43,140 bases of DNA from Planobispora longispora (lineage in GTDB: Bacteria > Actinomycetota > Actinomycetes > Streptosporangiales > Streptosporangiaceae): assembly GCF_016863135.1 (NCBI RefSeq), contig NZ_BOOH01000011.1:1-43140 (forward strand), read 5' to 3'. The number at the start of each line of letters is the position of its first letter. The stretch's first letter is position 1. Shown here in pieces: positions 37,411-43,140 of the stretch. Made by a program: the position numbers and the translations under genes. A model generated the notes under the pieces. The model worked only from the letters and a program-made list of their open reading frames with translations, searched no databases and was not told where the DNA came from.

Positions 37411-37443
37411 TAGGTCGCTGACCTATGTTAGGTCAGTGACCTA
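37411..37443. promoter_or_regulatory. Twin TetR operators
   Basis: TAGGTC-GCT-GACCTA (37411-37425) and TAGGTC-AGT-GACCTA (37429-37443): two 15-bp perfect palindromes with identical arms, centres 18 bp apart, so they lie on nearly the same face of the DNA. The second contains the proposed GTG start (37436) of the rightward gene. Confidence 0.8.
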
Positions 37444-37882
37444 TTCTGATGGGAATTCGGACGGATTCCTCGACGAGCTCCATGTCGGCGTGCTGCATGC
37501 CGTGGCCCGGGTGGGGACGCTGGCCGTCCCGGTCTGGTACCGGCGGGTGGCGGACGGCATCTCGGTGATCACCGCACTCGGCTCCCGGAAAGGGCGGGCG
37601 ATCAGCGAGTCCGGCCGGTTCGGGCTCGTGGTGTCGACCGGTTACCGCTATGTCAGCCTCGAAGGCCCCGTCGTCGAGGTACGGGAGTGTGACTTCGCCC
37701 ATGACCTCGTCCCGATGGCGGTCCGCTACCTGGGTGACGACGGCGAACGTTACGCCGCCCTCTGGCGGGACGCGGTCGGTGACGACCTGCGGGTCTTCGT
37801 GATGCGTCCCGAACGCCGCTACAGCGCCGATGTCACCGGCGAGTTCGCCGAGCTCGGCATCCGTCCCCTTCCGCTCCCCTGA
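37436..37882 (+). CDS. Pyridoxamine 5'-phosphate oxidase-like flavin protein
   Basis: A protein of about 148 residues of the split-barrel PNPOx-like family, which binds FMN or F420. Family marks are F-L-D-E-L-H-V-G-V-L, L-A-V-P-V-W-Y, V-I-T-A-L-G-S-R-K-G-R-A-I, and Y-R-Y-V-S-L-E-G-P-V. The substrate is unknown. GTG 37436 is preferred; an in-frame ATG at 37385 would run coding sequence through both operators and touch the TetR gene. Controlled by the divergent TetR. It is followed 13 nt later by the beginning of an old-yellow-enzyme-like gene. Confidence 0.75.
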   Translation: MTYSDGNSDGFLDELHVGVLHAVARVGTLAVPVWYRRVADGISVITALGSRKGRAISESGRFGLVVSTGYRYVSLEGPVVEVRECDFAHDLVPMAVRYLGDDGERYAALWRDAVGDDLRVFVMRPERRYSADVTGEFAELGIRPLPLP

Positions 37883-37895
37883 CGAGGAGCCGATC

Positions 37896-37997
37896 ATGAA
37901 CTCCTCGTTCCGGCCCGTCACGACCGGGAAGCTGCAGCTGCCGAACGTGCTCGGCCGCCCCGTCCTGTGCCCGGTGGGGAGCCGCAACCGGACTTGA
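37896..37997 (+). pseudogene. Truncated start of an old-yellow-enzyme-like flavin oxidoreductase gene
   Basis: ATG 37896, preceded by GAGGAG, opens 33 codons starting M-N-S-S-F-R-P-V-T-T-G-K-L-Q-L-P-N. This matches the N-terminus of OYE/alkene reductases (L-F-x-P-x-x-L-G-x-L-x-L-P-N). Similarity stops after L-P-N, and the frame closes at 37997. No remaining OYE domain is present, so this looks like a gene cut at its 5' end, once in an operon with the PNPOx-like gene. Confidence 0.45.
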
Positions 37998-38007
37998 ACC
38001 GTTGACC
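37973..38007 (-). other. tRNA 3'-end-like fragment
   Basis: On the minus strand, GGTCAACGGTTCAAGTCCG is an exact-looking tRNA variable/T-arm block (loop TTCAAGT), followed by GGTTGCGGCTCCCCACC, which resembles a 3' acceptor half with a changed end. The upstream 5' parts of a tRNA are absent. It coincides with the point where the OYE-like frame breaks, so it may mark a recombination or attachment site. Confidence 0.35.
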
Positions 38008-38073
38008 GGACTGTCGGTGACCATCCTGAGAGGGATCACCTCATCGGTGACGTACTGCCGATGATCGCGCCGC

Positions 38074-38397
38074 CTACGACTCGTCGTCGAACGGCGTGTC
38101 ACTCCAGCGGAACCACGCCTCGTCCTCCTCGATGTGCAGCAGGAACTCTGCGACGGGACCGGAAGGTGCCACCAGGGAGACCTCCTTGCGGATCTCTGCG
38201 TACACCTTCTCCCATTCGCCGCAGTTCTGGTCCTCCATCAGCTCGAGATCACGGTCGAACAGCGGCTTCACCGCGGGGAACGCCGGGCCGGGAGTGAAAC
38301 GCCCGGCCAGCCAGGGGAAGTCGGTCTCCTCGATGGTGATCTCCCCGGCGAGTTCCCGTCCGCGCAGCACGCGCCAGATCTCGCCCACGAATCCCAT
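38074..38397 (-). CDS. Conserved hypothetical protein (107 aa)
   Basis: A small soluble acidic protein. ATG 38397 has GAGGAG upstream. It starts M-G-F-V-G-E-I-W-R-V-L-R-G-R-E-L and contains D-F-P-W-L-A-G-R-F and P-L-F-D-R-D-L-E-L. It ends with an acidic aromatic segment (I-E-E-D-E-A-W-F-R-W-S-D). I recognise the pattern as a common actinomycete hypothetical but no function. The neighbours give no clue. Confidence 0.7.
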   Translation of the reverse strand: MGFVGEIWRVLRGRELAGEITIEETDFPWLAGRFTPGPAFPAVKPLFDRDLELMEDQNCGEWEKVYAEIRKEVSLVAPSGPVAEFLLHIEEDEAWFRWSDTPFDDES

Positions 38398-38529
38398 GGC
38401 CCACTCCTCATCGCGGCGATCGAGTCCGTCACGACGCAGCGTTCCAGACCGCTGCGACAATCCGGTTCGGGGAGAGCCGATCGACGACGGGACAAGAGCA
38501 GTCGTCAGCCCGGGAGGAGGGGCGAACGT

Positions 38530-38601
38530 ATGTGCGCCCCCTTGAGTCCGCCATCGTTCTCGGGGGCGTTAAGAGGGCTGGTGGATGCTCCTCCGTCATG
38601 A
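38530..38601 (+). CDS. Micro-ORF 1 upstream of the repeat protein (23 aa)
   Basis: ATG 38530 has a strong ribosome binding site (GGGAGGAGGGG, 7 nt spacing). It encodes 23 residues (M-C-A-P-L-S-P-P ... D-A-P-P-S) and ends in ATGA, overlapping micro-ORF 2. Codon 14 is TTA, rare in such genomes. The large gene downstream lacks its own visible ribosome binding site, so this may be the ribosome entry point. Confidence 0.4.
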   Translation: MCAPLSPPSFSGALRGLVDAPPS

Positions 38602-38669
38602 CTGAGCGCTTCCGCCCCGGGGCCGCTGGTATGCCGCCCTTCGATCCTTCATCGTGGATTCCGTGGTGA
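38598..38669 (+). CDS. Micro-ORF 2 upstream of the repeat protein (23 aa)
   Basis: Starts inside the ATGA shared with micro-ORF 1 and encodes 23 residues (M-T-E-R-F-R-P-G ... W-I-P-W). Its TGA at 38667 overlaps a GTG codon of the repeat protein frame (GTGA at 38666-38669). No ribosome binding site of its own. Confidence 0.35.
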   Translation: MTERFRPGAAGMPPFDPSSWIPW

Positions 38670-40198
38670 AGCCAGCCGAAACGGTCCCCGCCCCGTCCGA
38701 CAAGACCTCCACTACACCCGCCTCCGGTGAAGGTCTGCGTCTGGCTCGCATCGGGCCCGTGCTCGCCCTCGCCCTGACCGGCACGGTCCTGCTCAGTGTC
38801 GGCCTGTTCGTCGGTGCTCTATGGCTGCTGGGTTTCCCGGTCCTGACTCCGGTCGGCTCGAAGGGCATCTCTCTAGCCCGGCTGCTGGACCTGCTGAAGC
38901 TGTCCTTCGCCGTGGTGGCGGGGGTCGGCGGTGTCATCGCCTTGGTGGTGGCCTACCGAAAGCAGAAGGTCACCGAAGCCGCCGAGCACCGCCAGCAAGC
39001 CGCCGAACAGCGCGCGGACGAAGCTCACCGGCGTGAGGCCACCAAACTGTTCAACGAACGCTTCTCCACCGCCAGCGACAAACTCGGCCACGACTCACCC
39101 GCCGTACGTCTGGCCGGCGTGCACGCCCTGGCCGGTCTGGCCGACGACGCCCCCACCCGCGAGCTGCGCCAGACCGTCATCGACGTGCTGTGCGCCTACC
39201 TGCGCATGCCCTACAAGCCCGATCCCGGCGACGACGGCGATGCCGAGGAGCGCCTGCTGTTCGCCGGACTGCGCGAGGTGCGCCACACCATCGCCCGCGT
39301 CATCACCGCTCACCTCCGCGACGGCGCCGCAGTGTCCTGGAGAGGTCACGACTTCGACTTCACCGGTGTGGTCTTCGACGGCGGAAGCTTTGGCGGTGTG
39401 GAGTTCTCCGGCGGTGAAGTCAGCTTCATCGACGCGACGTTCGGCAGCGGCACGGTCTGGTTCGGCAGTGCGAGGTTCTCCGGCGGCATGATCTCGTTCC
39501 GCCGCGCCAAGTTCTCCGGCGGTACGGTCGACTTCAGCGGCGCGGCCTTCTCGGGCGGTACGGTCGACTTTCGCCACGCGGTGTTCTCGGGCGGTACGGT
39601 CGACTTTCGCCACGCGGCCTTCTCGGGCGGTACGGTCGACTTCAGCGACGCGGCCTTCTCCGGCGGCACGGTCCACTTCCGTGAGGTGGCATTTTGCGGC
39701 AGCACGGCCTACTTCGGCGGCGCGGTGTTCTCGGGCGGTACGGTCGACTTCAGCCGCGCGGCCCTCTCGGAGGGTACGGTCTACTTCGGCCGGGCGGCCT
39801 TCTCGGGCGGTACGGTCTACTTCGGTTACGTGAAGTTCAACGGCGGTACAGCCGACTTCGGCGGCGCGGCTTTCGCGGGCGGTACGGTCTACTTCGGTTA
39901 CGTGAAGTTCAACGGCGCCACGGTCGACTTCGGCTCTGTGAAGTTCAACGGCGCCACGGTCGACTTCGGCGGCGCGGCTTTCGCGGGCGGTACGGTCCGC
40001 TTCTGTGAGGCGGCCTTCTCCGGCGGCACGGTCCACTTCCGTGAGGCGCTCTTCTCCGGCGGCACAGTTGACTTGCGTGAGGTGAGTGATTGGTCGCATC
40101 CGCCGGTGCTGCCGAATCCGGTGCCGGCCACATTGCTGCTGTCCGAGCGGAGCAAGATGCCGGGCTCCAGGAAAGGGCGGAACCCGAGGAGCCTCTGA
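38666..40198 (+). CDS. Membrane-anchored pentapeptide-type repeat protein
   Basis: A protein of about 510 residues. Two membrane helices (about 28-55 and 71-91) are followed by a charged helix (Q-K-V-T-E-A-A-E-H-R-Q-Q-A-A-E-Q) and a conserved block (F-S-T-A-S-D-K-L-G, V-R-L-A-G-V-H-A-L-A-G-L-A-D-D, V-L-C-A-Y-L-R-M-P) known from actinobacterial pentapeptide-repeat proteins. Then come 19 repeats of 12 residues around F-S-G-G-T-V-D-F, predicted to form a beta-helix. A short polar tail ends the protein. GTG at 38666 is favoured by overlap with micro-ORF 2; GTGs at 38654 and 38663 are also in frame. Function unknown. Confidence 0.85.
   Translation: MKPAETVPAPSDKTSTTPASGEGLRLARIGPVLALALTGTVLLSVGLFVGALWLLGFPVLTPVGSKGISLARLLDLLKLSFAVVAGVGGVIALVVAYRKQKVTEAAEHRQQAAEQRADEAHRREATKLFNERFSTASDKLGHDSPAVRLAGVHALAGLADDAPTRELRQTVIDVLCAYLRMPYKPDPGDDGDAEERLLFAGLREVRHTIARVITAHLRDGAAVSWRGHDFDFTGVVFDGGSFGGVEFSGGEVSFIDATFGSGTVWFGSARFSGGMISFRRAKFSGGTVDFSGAAFSGGTVDFRHAVFSGGTVDFRHAAFSGGTVDFSDAAFSGGTVHFREVAFCGSTAYFGGAVFSGGTVDFSRAALSEGTVYFGRAAFSGGTVYFGYVKFNGGTADFGGAAFAGGTVYFGYVKFNGATVDFGSVKFNGATVDFGGAAFAGGTVRFCEAAFSGGTVHFREALFSGGTVDLREVSDWSHPPVLPNPVPATLLLSERSKMPGSRKGRNPRSL
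39404..40087 (+). repeat. 36-bp coding tandem repeat, 19 units
   Basis: Nineteen consecutive 36-bp units encode 12-residue motifs of type F-[SNA]-G-G-T-V-x-F-x-x-[AV]-x. Several units are nearly identical at DNA level (TTCTCGGGCGGTACGGTCGA recurs), which points to recent expansion by unequal exchange. Confidence 0.9.
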
Positions 40199-40328
40199 GC
40201 GAGGTGCCCGACCGCTGGGCGCCCGGGGCACCGGCCACTGATACGGCCGGCAGCACGGCTGCGGTCGGTGCGAGCACGACCGCAGCGGAGATCTGGCGAC
40301 ACCAGACGGGAGCGTGGCAAAGTGAATC

Positions 40329-41315
40329 ATGCCCGCGAACCAGAAGCGACCGGTGGATGAGCTGGAACCTTTACCCGGTGATCTCCTTCCGGAGGTCCGG
40401 GAGCTCGCGGAGTTCCTCCGTGAGCGCTTCGCGGAGATAAAAAGGCCGTTAAAGCCTTACGCACATGGGAGGGGGTGGGGTCCCGACACCGTCTCGCGTT
40501 ACCTGAACGGTAAAAGCGTCCCCACCTGGGATTTCCTCCGGCCTTTTCTCCACGATGCCGCCCTGCGGCGGGGGAGGCCGATGTCCGCCGACCAGATGGA
40601 ACGCGCCAGGGAACTGCAGAAGGAGGCGCTGCGGGTCAGCAACGAGCTGGGCTACGAGCTGGAGGAGCTCCGAAGCCGGCTGGACGAGGCCAAGGTGGAG
40701 AAGGAGGAGGCGGAGAGGCGTCTGAGGCATGCGCTCGCCCGCCACCAACAACAGATCGACGCGGTCAACCGGGTCGAGGTCAAACGGCGGGCGCTGGAAT
40801 CCCGCTGGCGTCAGCGTGAGTTGACCGCCTCGTCCGGAGAGGAGGCGAAGCAATATACGAGAGATCATGAGCTTCTTTTGCAGAGGCAGCAAGCCCTGGA
40901 GGCTGAGGTCGAGCGACTGGAGGCTGAGCGCGAGACGGCCGAACTGGAAAAGGAGAAGGCGGATCGGAAGTGCCTCGCCCTGGAGGCGGCGCTCAGTAAA
41001 TACAAGGCCGTAGAGGTCGAGATCGGTGATCTCGGATCGCAGGAAAAAACTGTCGTCCCGACTGCGGTGCCTGCCGCCGTTTACATATTTCCTATATATT
41101 TGGGTTTCATCTACAGACTGTTTTCCGGCAGCAGTCTCTTTCTGAAGATCTGCACTCTTGCCGGCCTCATGATTCCCGTCTGGGTTTCTTACGGCATCAA
41201 GCGACTCGAGCGATCGCGGCTTGCGCCCGCTGTGCGTCTGGCGTACGCCGCGGCGACTACATTGATCATTTTCATTGTCAGCACTGCGTTGCCCTTAGAG
41301 CGATGGATATGGTGA
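40329..41315 (+). CDS. HTH, coiled-coil and membrane protein of unknown function
   Basis: A 328-residue protein in three parts. Residues 15-80 look like an HTH or effector-associated domain (V-R-E-L-A-E-F-L-R, D-T-V-S-R-Y-L-N-G-K-S-V-P-T-W-D-F). Residues 90-235 are a long charged coiled coil (E-K-E-E-A-E-R-R-L, E-A-E-V-E-R-L-E-A-E). Residues 246-264, 268-288 and 302-321 are membrane helices. Codons toward the 3' end are much AT-richer than the neighbours (ATA, TTT, TAT), a sign of transfer. Similar N-terminal domains occur in actinomycete signalling and defence proteins; that link is inference. Confidence 0.75.
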   Translation: MPANQKRPVDELEPLPGDLLPEVRELAEFLRERFAEIKRPLKPYAHGRGWGPDTVSRYLNGKSVPTWDFLRPFLHDAALRRGRPMSADQMERARELQKEALRVSNELGYELEELRSRLDEAKVEKEEAERRLRHALARHQQQIDAVNRVEVKRRALESRWRQRELTASSGEEAKQYTRDHELLLQRQQALEAEVERLEAERETAELEKEKADRKCLALEAALSKYKAVEVEIGDLGSQEKTVVPTAVPAAVYIFPIYLGFIYRLFSGSSLFLKICTLAGLMIPVWVSYGIKRLERSRLAPAVRLAYAAATTLIIFIVSTALPLERWIW

Positions 41316-41580
41316 CCCAGACTGGTGGATATAGGCCCGGCACTCCTGGAGCTCCGATGAGGGGCAAGGCGGGCCGGAGTCTCCGGCAGAGGCTCTCGGT
41401 GTCTTCTTCCTCCGACCTGCCGGGCAGGCGCCGGGTGAACGGACGTGGCGCTCGGAGTTCGGTGGAGTCGATGGGGTGCCCCGCGTTCGGTGGAGCCGCG
41501 CGATCCATGATTAATTGCGGCTCTTGGGGCGACCTCGGTGGCGATGCCGGAACGGCTCTTGCCGGGGAGTCGAGGACGGG

Positions 41581-42126
41581 TCAGGCGTCGCTCGGGCCTG
41601 GTCGCCAGCCGACGCTTTGCGCCCAGGCGTCGGCGTGCCGCACGATGTCCCAGACCAGGGGTTCCTTGGCGGTGACGTATCGCCGGCGGTCGTCGCGGAA
41701 CCGCCGCGCGCACTCCCGCTTGGCCTGCGCGAACTCGGTCGCGGCGGCGGGGTGGGCGCGCAGGTAGTCGCGGAACAGCAGGGGCAACTGCTGGGAGAAG
41801 CTGCCGAGTTCACGGACATGGATGTGGGTGCGCCGGGTTCCCGGCGCCTCGCGGAAGTAGCGTTTGGTCAGCTCCGGATTGCCCGTCCGGTGAACCAGGC
41901 CCAGACGTTCCAGAGGGGCCTTGTAGGCGTTCAGCGGCTCCAGCGCGCGCACCGAGATCTGGATGTCGATCACCGGCTTGGCGGCCGGGCCGGGCACCGA
42001 CGTCGAGCCGATGTGATCGATCCGCGGTGCGACGTCGCCGAGCGCCTCGCGCAGTACCGCCCCGATCGCGGCGAACTCCCGCGGCCAGGCGGAGTCGTGG
42101 TCCGTGATCTCGACGGGGTCTCCCAT
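41581..42126 (-). CDS. GrpB family protein (UPF0157)
   Basis: A 181-residue protein of the GrpB / nucleotidyltransferase-like family: V-E-I-T-D-H-D-S-A-W-P-R-E-F, the core motif D-H-I-G-S-T-S-V-P-G, P-V-I-D-I-Q-I-S-V, and H-I-H-V. The G-S-T-S-V-P-G...D-I-D/Q-I layout recalls nucleotidyltransferases, but no activity is established for most members. ATG 42126. The frame is open upstream into a transporter remnant, so the 924-nt open frame is not one gene. Confidence 0.9.
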   Translation of the reverse strand: MGDPVEITDHDSAWPREFAAIGAVLREALGDVAPRIDHIGSTSVPGPAAKPVIDIQISVRALEPLNAYKAPLERLGLVHRTGNPELTKRYFREAPGTRRTHIHVRELGSFSQQLPLLFRDYLRAHPAAATEFAQAKRECARRFRDDRRRYVTAKEPLVWDIVRHADAWAQSVGWRPGPSDA

Positions 42127-42189
42127 GCCCTGATTATCGACCACATCGATCAACGTCGGGAGGCGTGCAGGGGAGGCCGGACACGCCTT

Positions 42190-42432
42190 GGGAATCGTGG
42201 GGGCGAAGACGCCGCCCAGGATGGCACCGAGCGCGTAGCCGAGCTGGAAGGTGCGGGCCCGGCCGATCCGGTCGGACGGCGTCCCGCCGTACATCGTGAA
42301 GACCGGCCGGCCCGCCGGCCCGGCGACGGTGGCGAGCAGGGCGGACGGCCTGGACAGGCCCAGCGTGGTGGTGCCGTAGCCGATGAAGGAGGCGATGAGG
42401 AGGGAGGCCGCGGCGTCGGCCGTGCCTGACAT
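42190..42432 (-). pseudogene. MFS (metabolite:H+ symporter type) transporter remnant
   Basis: In frame upstream of GrpB, residues S-L-L-I-A-S-F-I-G-Y-G-T-T-T-L-G-L-S-R and P-S-D-R-I-G-R match the middle of MHS-family transporters (loop with S-D-R-x-G-R). They join directly to F-Q-L-G-Y-A-L-G-A-I-L-G-G-V-F-A-P-T-I, which normally lies about 100 residues later. Both ends and the middle are missing, so this is a decayed gene with an internal deletion. Confidence 0.65.
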
Positions 42433-42533
42433 TCCGCCGGGAAATTCTCCGGAGCGATGTCGAGAATCCGTACCCCGCTCCGTCCCCGCCCTGAACGCGG
42501 CCACAATGGGCCGTACGCATCGAGGGGGTCATG

Positions 42534-42941
42534 ATGGCCAAGTACCTGCTGCTCAAGCACTACCGCGGCGCCCCGGCGCCGGCCAACGACGTGCCGATGG
42601 ACCGGTGGGCGCCGGAGGAGATCTCGGCGCACGTGAAGTACATGGAGGATTTCGCGAGCCGTCTGGAGGAGACGGGCGAGTTCGTCGACGCCCAGGCGCT
42701 CTCCATGGAGGGCACGTTCGTCCGCTACGACGGCGAGGGGCGGCCGCCGGTCACCGACGGCCCGTTCGCGGAGACCAAGGACCTGATCGCCGGCTGGATG
42801 ATGATCGACGTCGAGACCTACGAGCGGGCGCTCGATCTGGCGGCCGAGCTGTCCGCCGCCCCGGGGGCCGGCGGGAAGCCGATCCACGAGTGGATCGAGG
42901 TGCGCCCGTTCCTGACCGCGCCCCCGACCATCACGGAGTGA
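42534..42941 (+). CDS. YCII-related (DGPF-domain) protein
   Basis: A protein of about 135 residues with the YCII/DGPF fold: K-Y-L-L-L-K-H-Y at the start, the signature D-G-P-F-A-E-T-K-D, G-W-M-M-I-D-V, and W-I-E-V-R-P-F near the end. Tandem ATGs lie at 42531 and 42534; AGGGGG is better spaced for 42534. The ECF sigma factor gene begins 6 nt after its stop codon. DGPF proteins are the known genomic partners of ECF42-type sigma factors, so the pair is a standard regulatory unit. Confidence 0.93.
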   Translation: MAKYLLLKHYRGAPAPANDVPMDRWAPEEISAHVKYMEDFASRLEETGEFVDAQALSMEGTFVRYDGEGRPPVTDGPFAETKDLIAGWMMIDVETYERALDLAAELSAAPGAGGKPIHEWIEVRPFLTAPPTITE

Positions 42942-42947
42942 CGCACG

Positions 42948-43140
42948 GTGGACGAGGCCCTTCTGCGGACTCTCACACCCACCGTGATCGGTGTTCTCGT
43001 CCGCCGTGGAGCCGACTTCGCGGCGGCCGAGGACGCCGTGCAGGAAGCCCTGGTCGAGGCCCTGCGCGTGTGGGCGGGCGAGCCGCCGCGGGACGCCAAG
43101 GGCTGGCTGGTCACGGTGGCCTGGCGCAAGTTCCTCGACG
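42948..43140 (+). CDS. ECF sigma factor, ECF42-like, 5' part only
   Basis: GTG 42948 opens a frame to the window end (64 codons). It shows sigma region 2: L-T-P-T-V-I-G-V-L-V-R-R-G, A-E-D-A-V-Q-E-A-L-V-E-A-L-R-V-W, and P-R-D-A-K-G-W-L-V-T-V-A-W-R-K-F-L-D. The spacing to the DGPF gene and the W-L-x-T-V-A-x-R-K block fit ECF42 factors, which carry a long TPR-like C-terminal extension (outside this window). Confidence 0.9.
   Translation, partial: MDEALLRTLTPTVIGVLVRRGADFAAAEDAVQEALVEALRVWAGEPPRDAKGWLVTVAWRKFLD

Noticed and set aside
33396-38007. Integrative element inserted at tRNA-Arg
   Set aside because: No integrase, no repeat of the tRNA-Arg 3' end, and no phage or conjugation genes in the window; the tRNA-like fragment at 37973 does not match this tRNA.
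41316-41580. Small genes between the coiled-coil protein and GrpB
   Set aside because: Open frames of 70-150 codons exist on both strands, but none has a start site, codon bias or recognisable motif. I see no gene here.

Overview
The window reads as chromosomal DNA of a high-GC actinomycete. Third codon positions are almost all G/C, GTG and TTG starts are common, and the families present (Uma2 nuclease, LAL-type LuxR regulator, ECF factors with SnoaL or DGPF partners, receptor Ser/Thr kinases, actinobacterial pentapeptide protein) fit the order Streptosporangiales, perhaps Streptosporangium or Nonomuraea. The genus is inference; no rRNA or other species marker is present.

Layout. 1-543: 5' part of a TauE/SafE-type membrane protein (minus, runs off the left edge). 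669-3216: Uma2-family protein and a NarL-type two-component pair (minus). 3399-5273: secreted gamma-glutamyltransferase. 5585-6920: MarR regulator with a cysteine-rich tail and an AhpD-like protein whose promoter carries two palindromic operators. 7044-8501: Baeyer-Villiger-type flavin monooxygenase (minus). 8864-10507: small membrane proteins and SURF1. 10679-17241: four-gene minus-strand array of membrane Ser/Thr kinases, alternating two intact kinases with two degenerate ones that share one type of extracellular domain. 17554-19395: GNAT and arylamine N-acetyltransferase. 19498-23753: OmpR-type regulator and a histidine kinase in one frame with a DUF4173-type membrane protein. 23909-26698: D-amino-acid deaminase, RidA and an unknown TIM-barrel-like protein. 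26808-31727: TetR, alpha/beta hydrolase, LysE exporter and a large LAL regulator. 31923-33313: single-domain response regulator and NlpC/P60 hydrolase, divergent across two DnaA-box-like sites. 33396: tRNA-Arg(CCG).

From about 33.5 kb the window looks accessory: a SigG-like ECF factor with a serine hydrolase, a TetR with twin operators facing a PNPOx-like gene, a fragment of an old-yellow-enzyme gene next to a tRNA-like fragment, a pentapeptide-type protein with 19 twelve-residue repeats preceded by two overlapping micro-ORFs, an HTH/coiled-coil/membrane protein with AT-richer codons, a GrpB gene joined in frame to an MFS transporter remnant, and finally a YCII/DGPF protein with the 5' end of its ECF sigma factor.

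The best candidate for an undescribed system is the kinase array. Order, topology, shared ectodomain and a 4-nt start/stop overlap suggest receptor complexes in which catalytically dead partners work with active kinases. This is inference from sequence alone.
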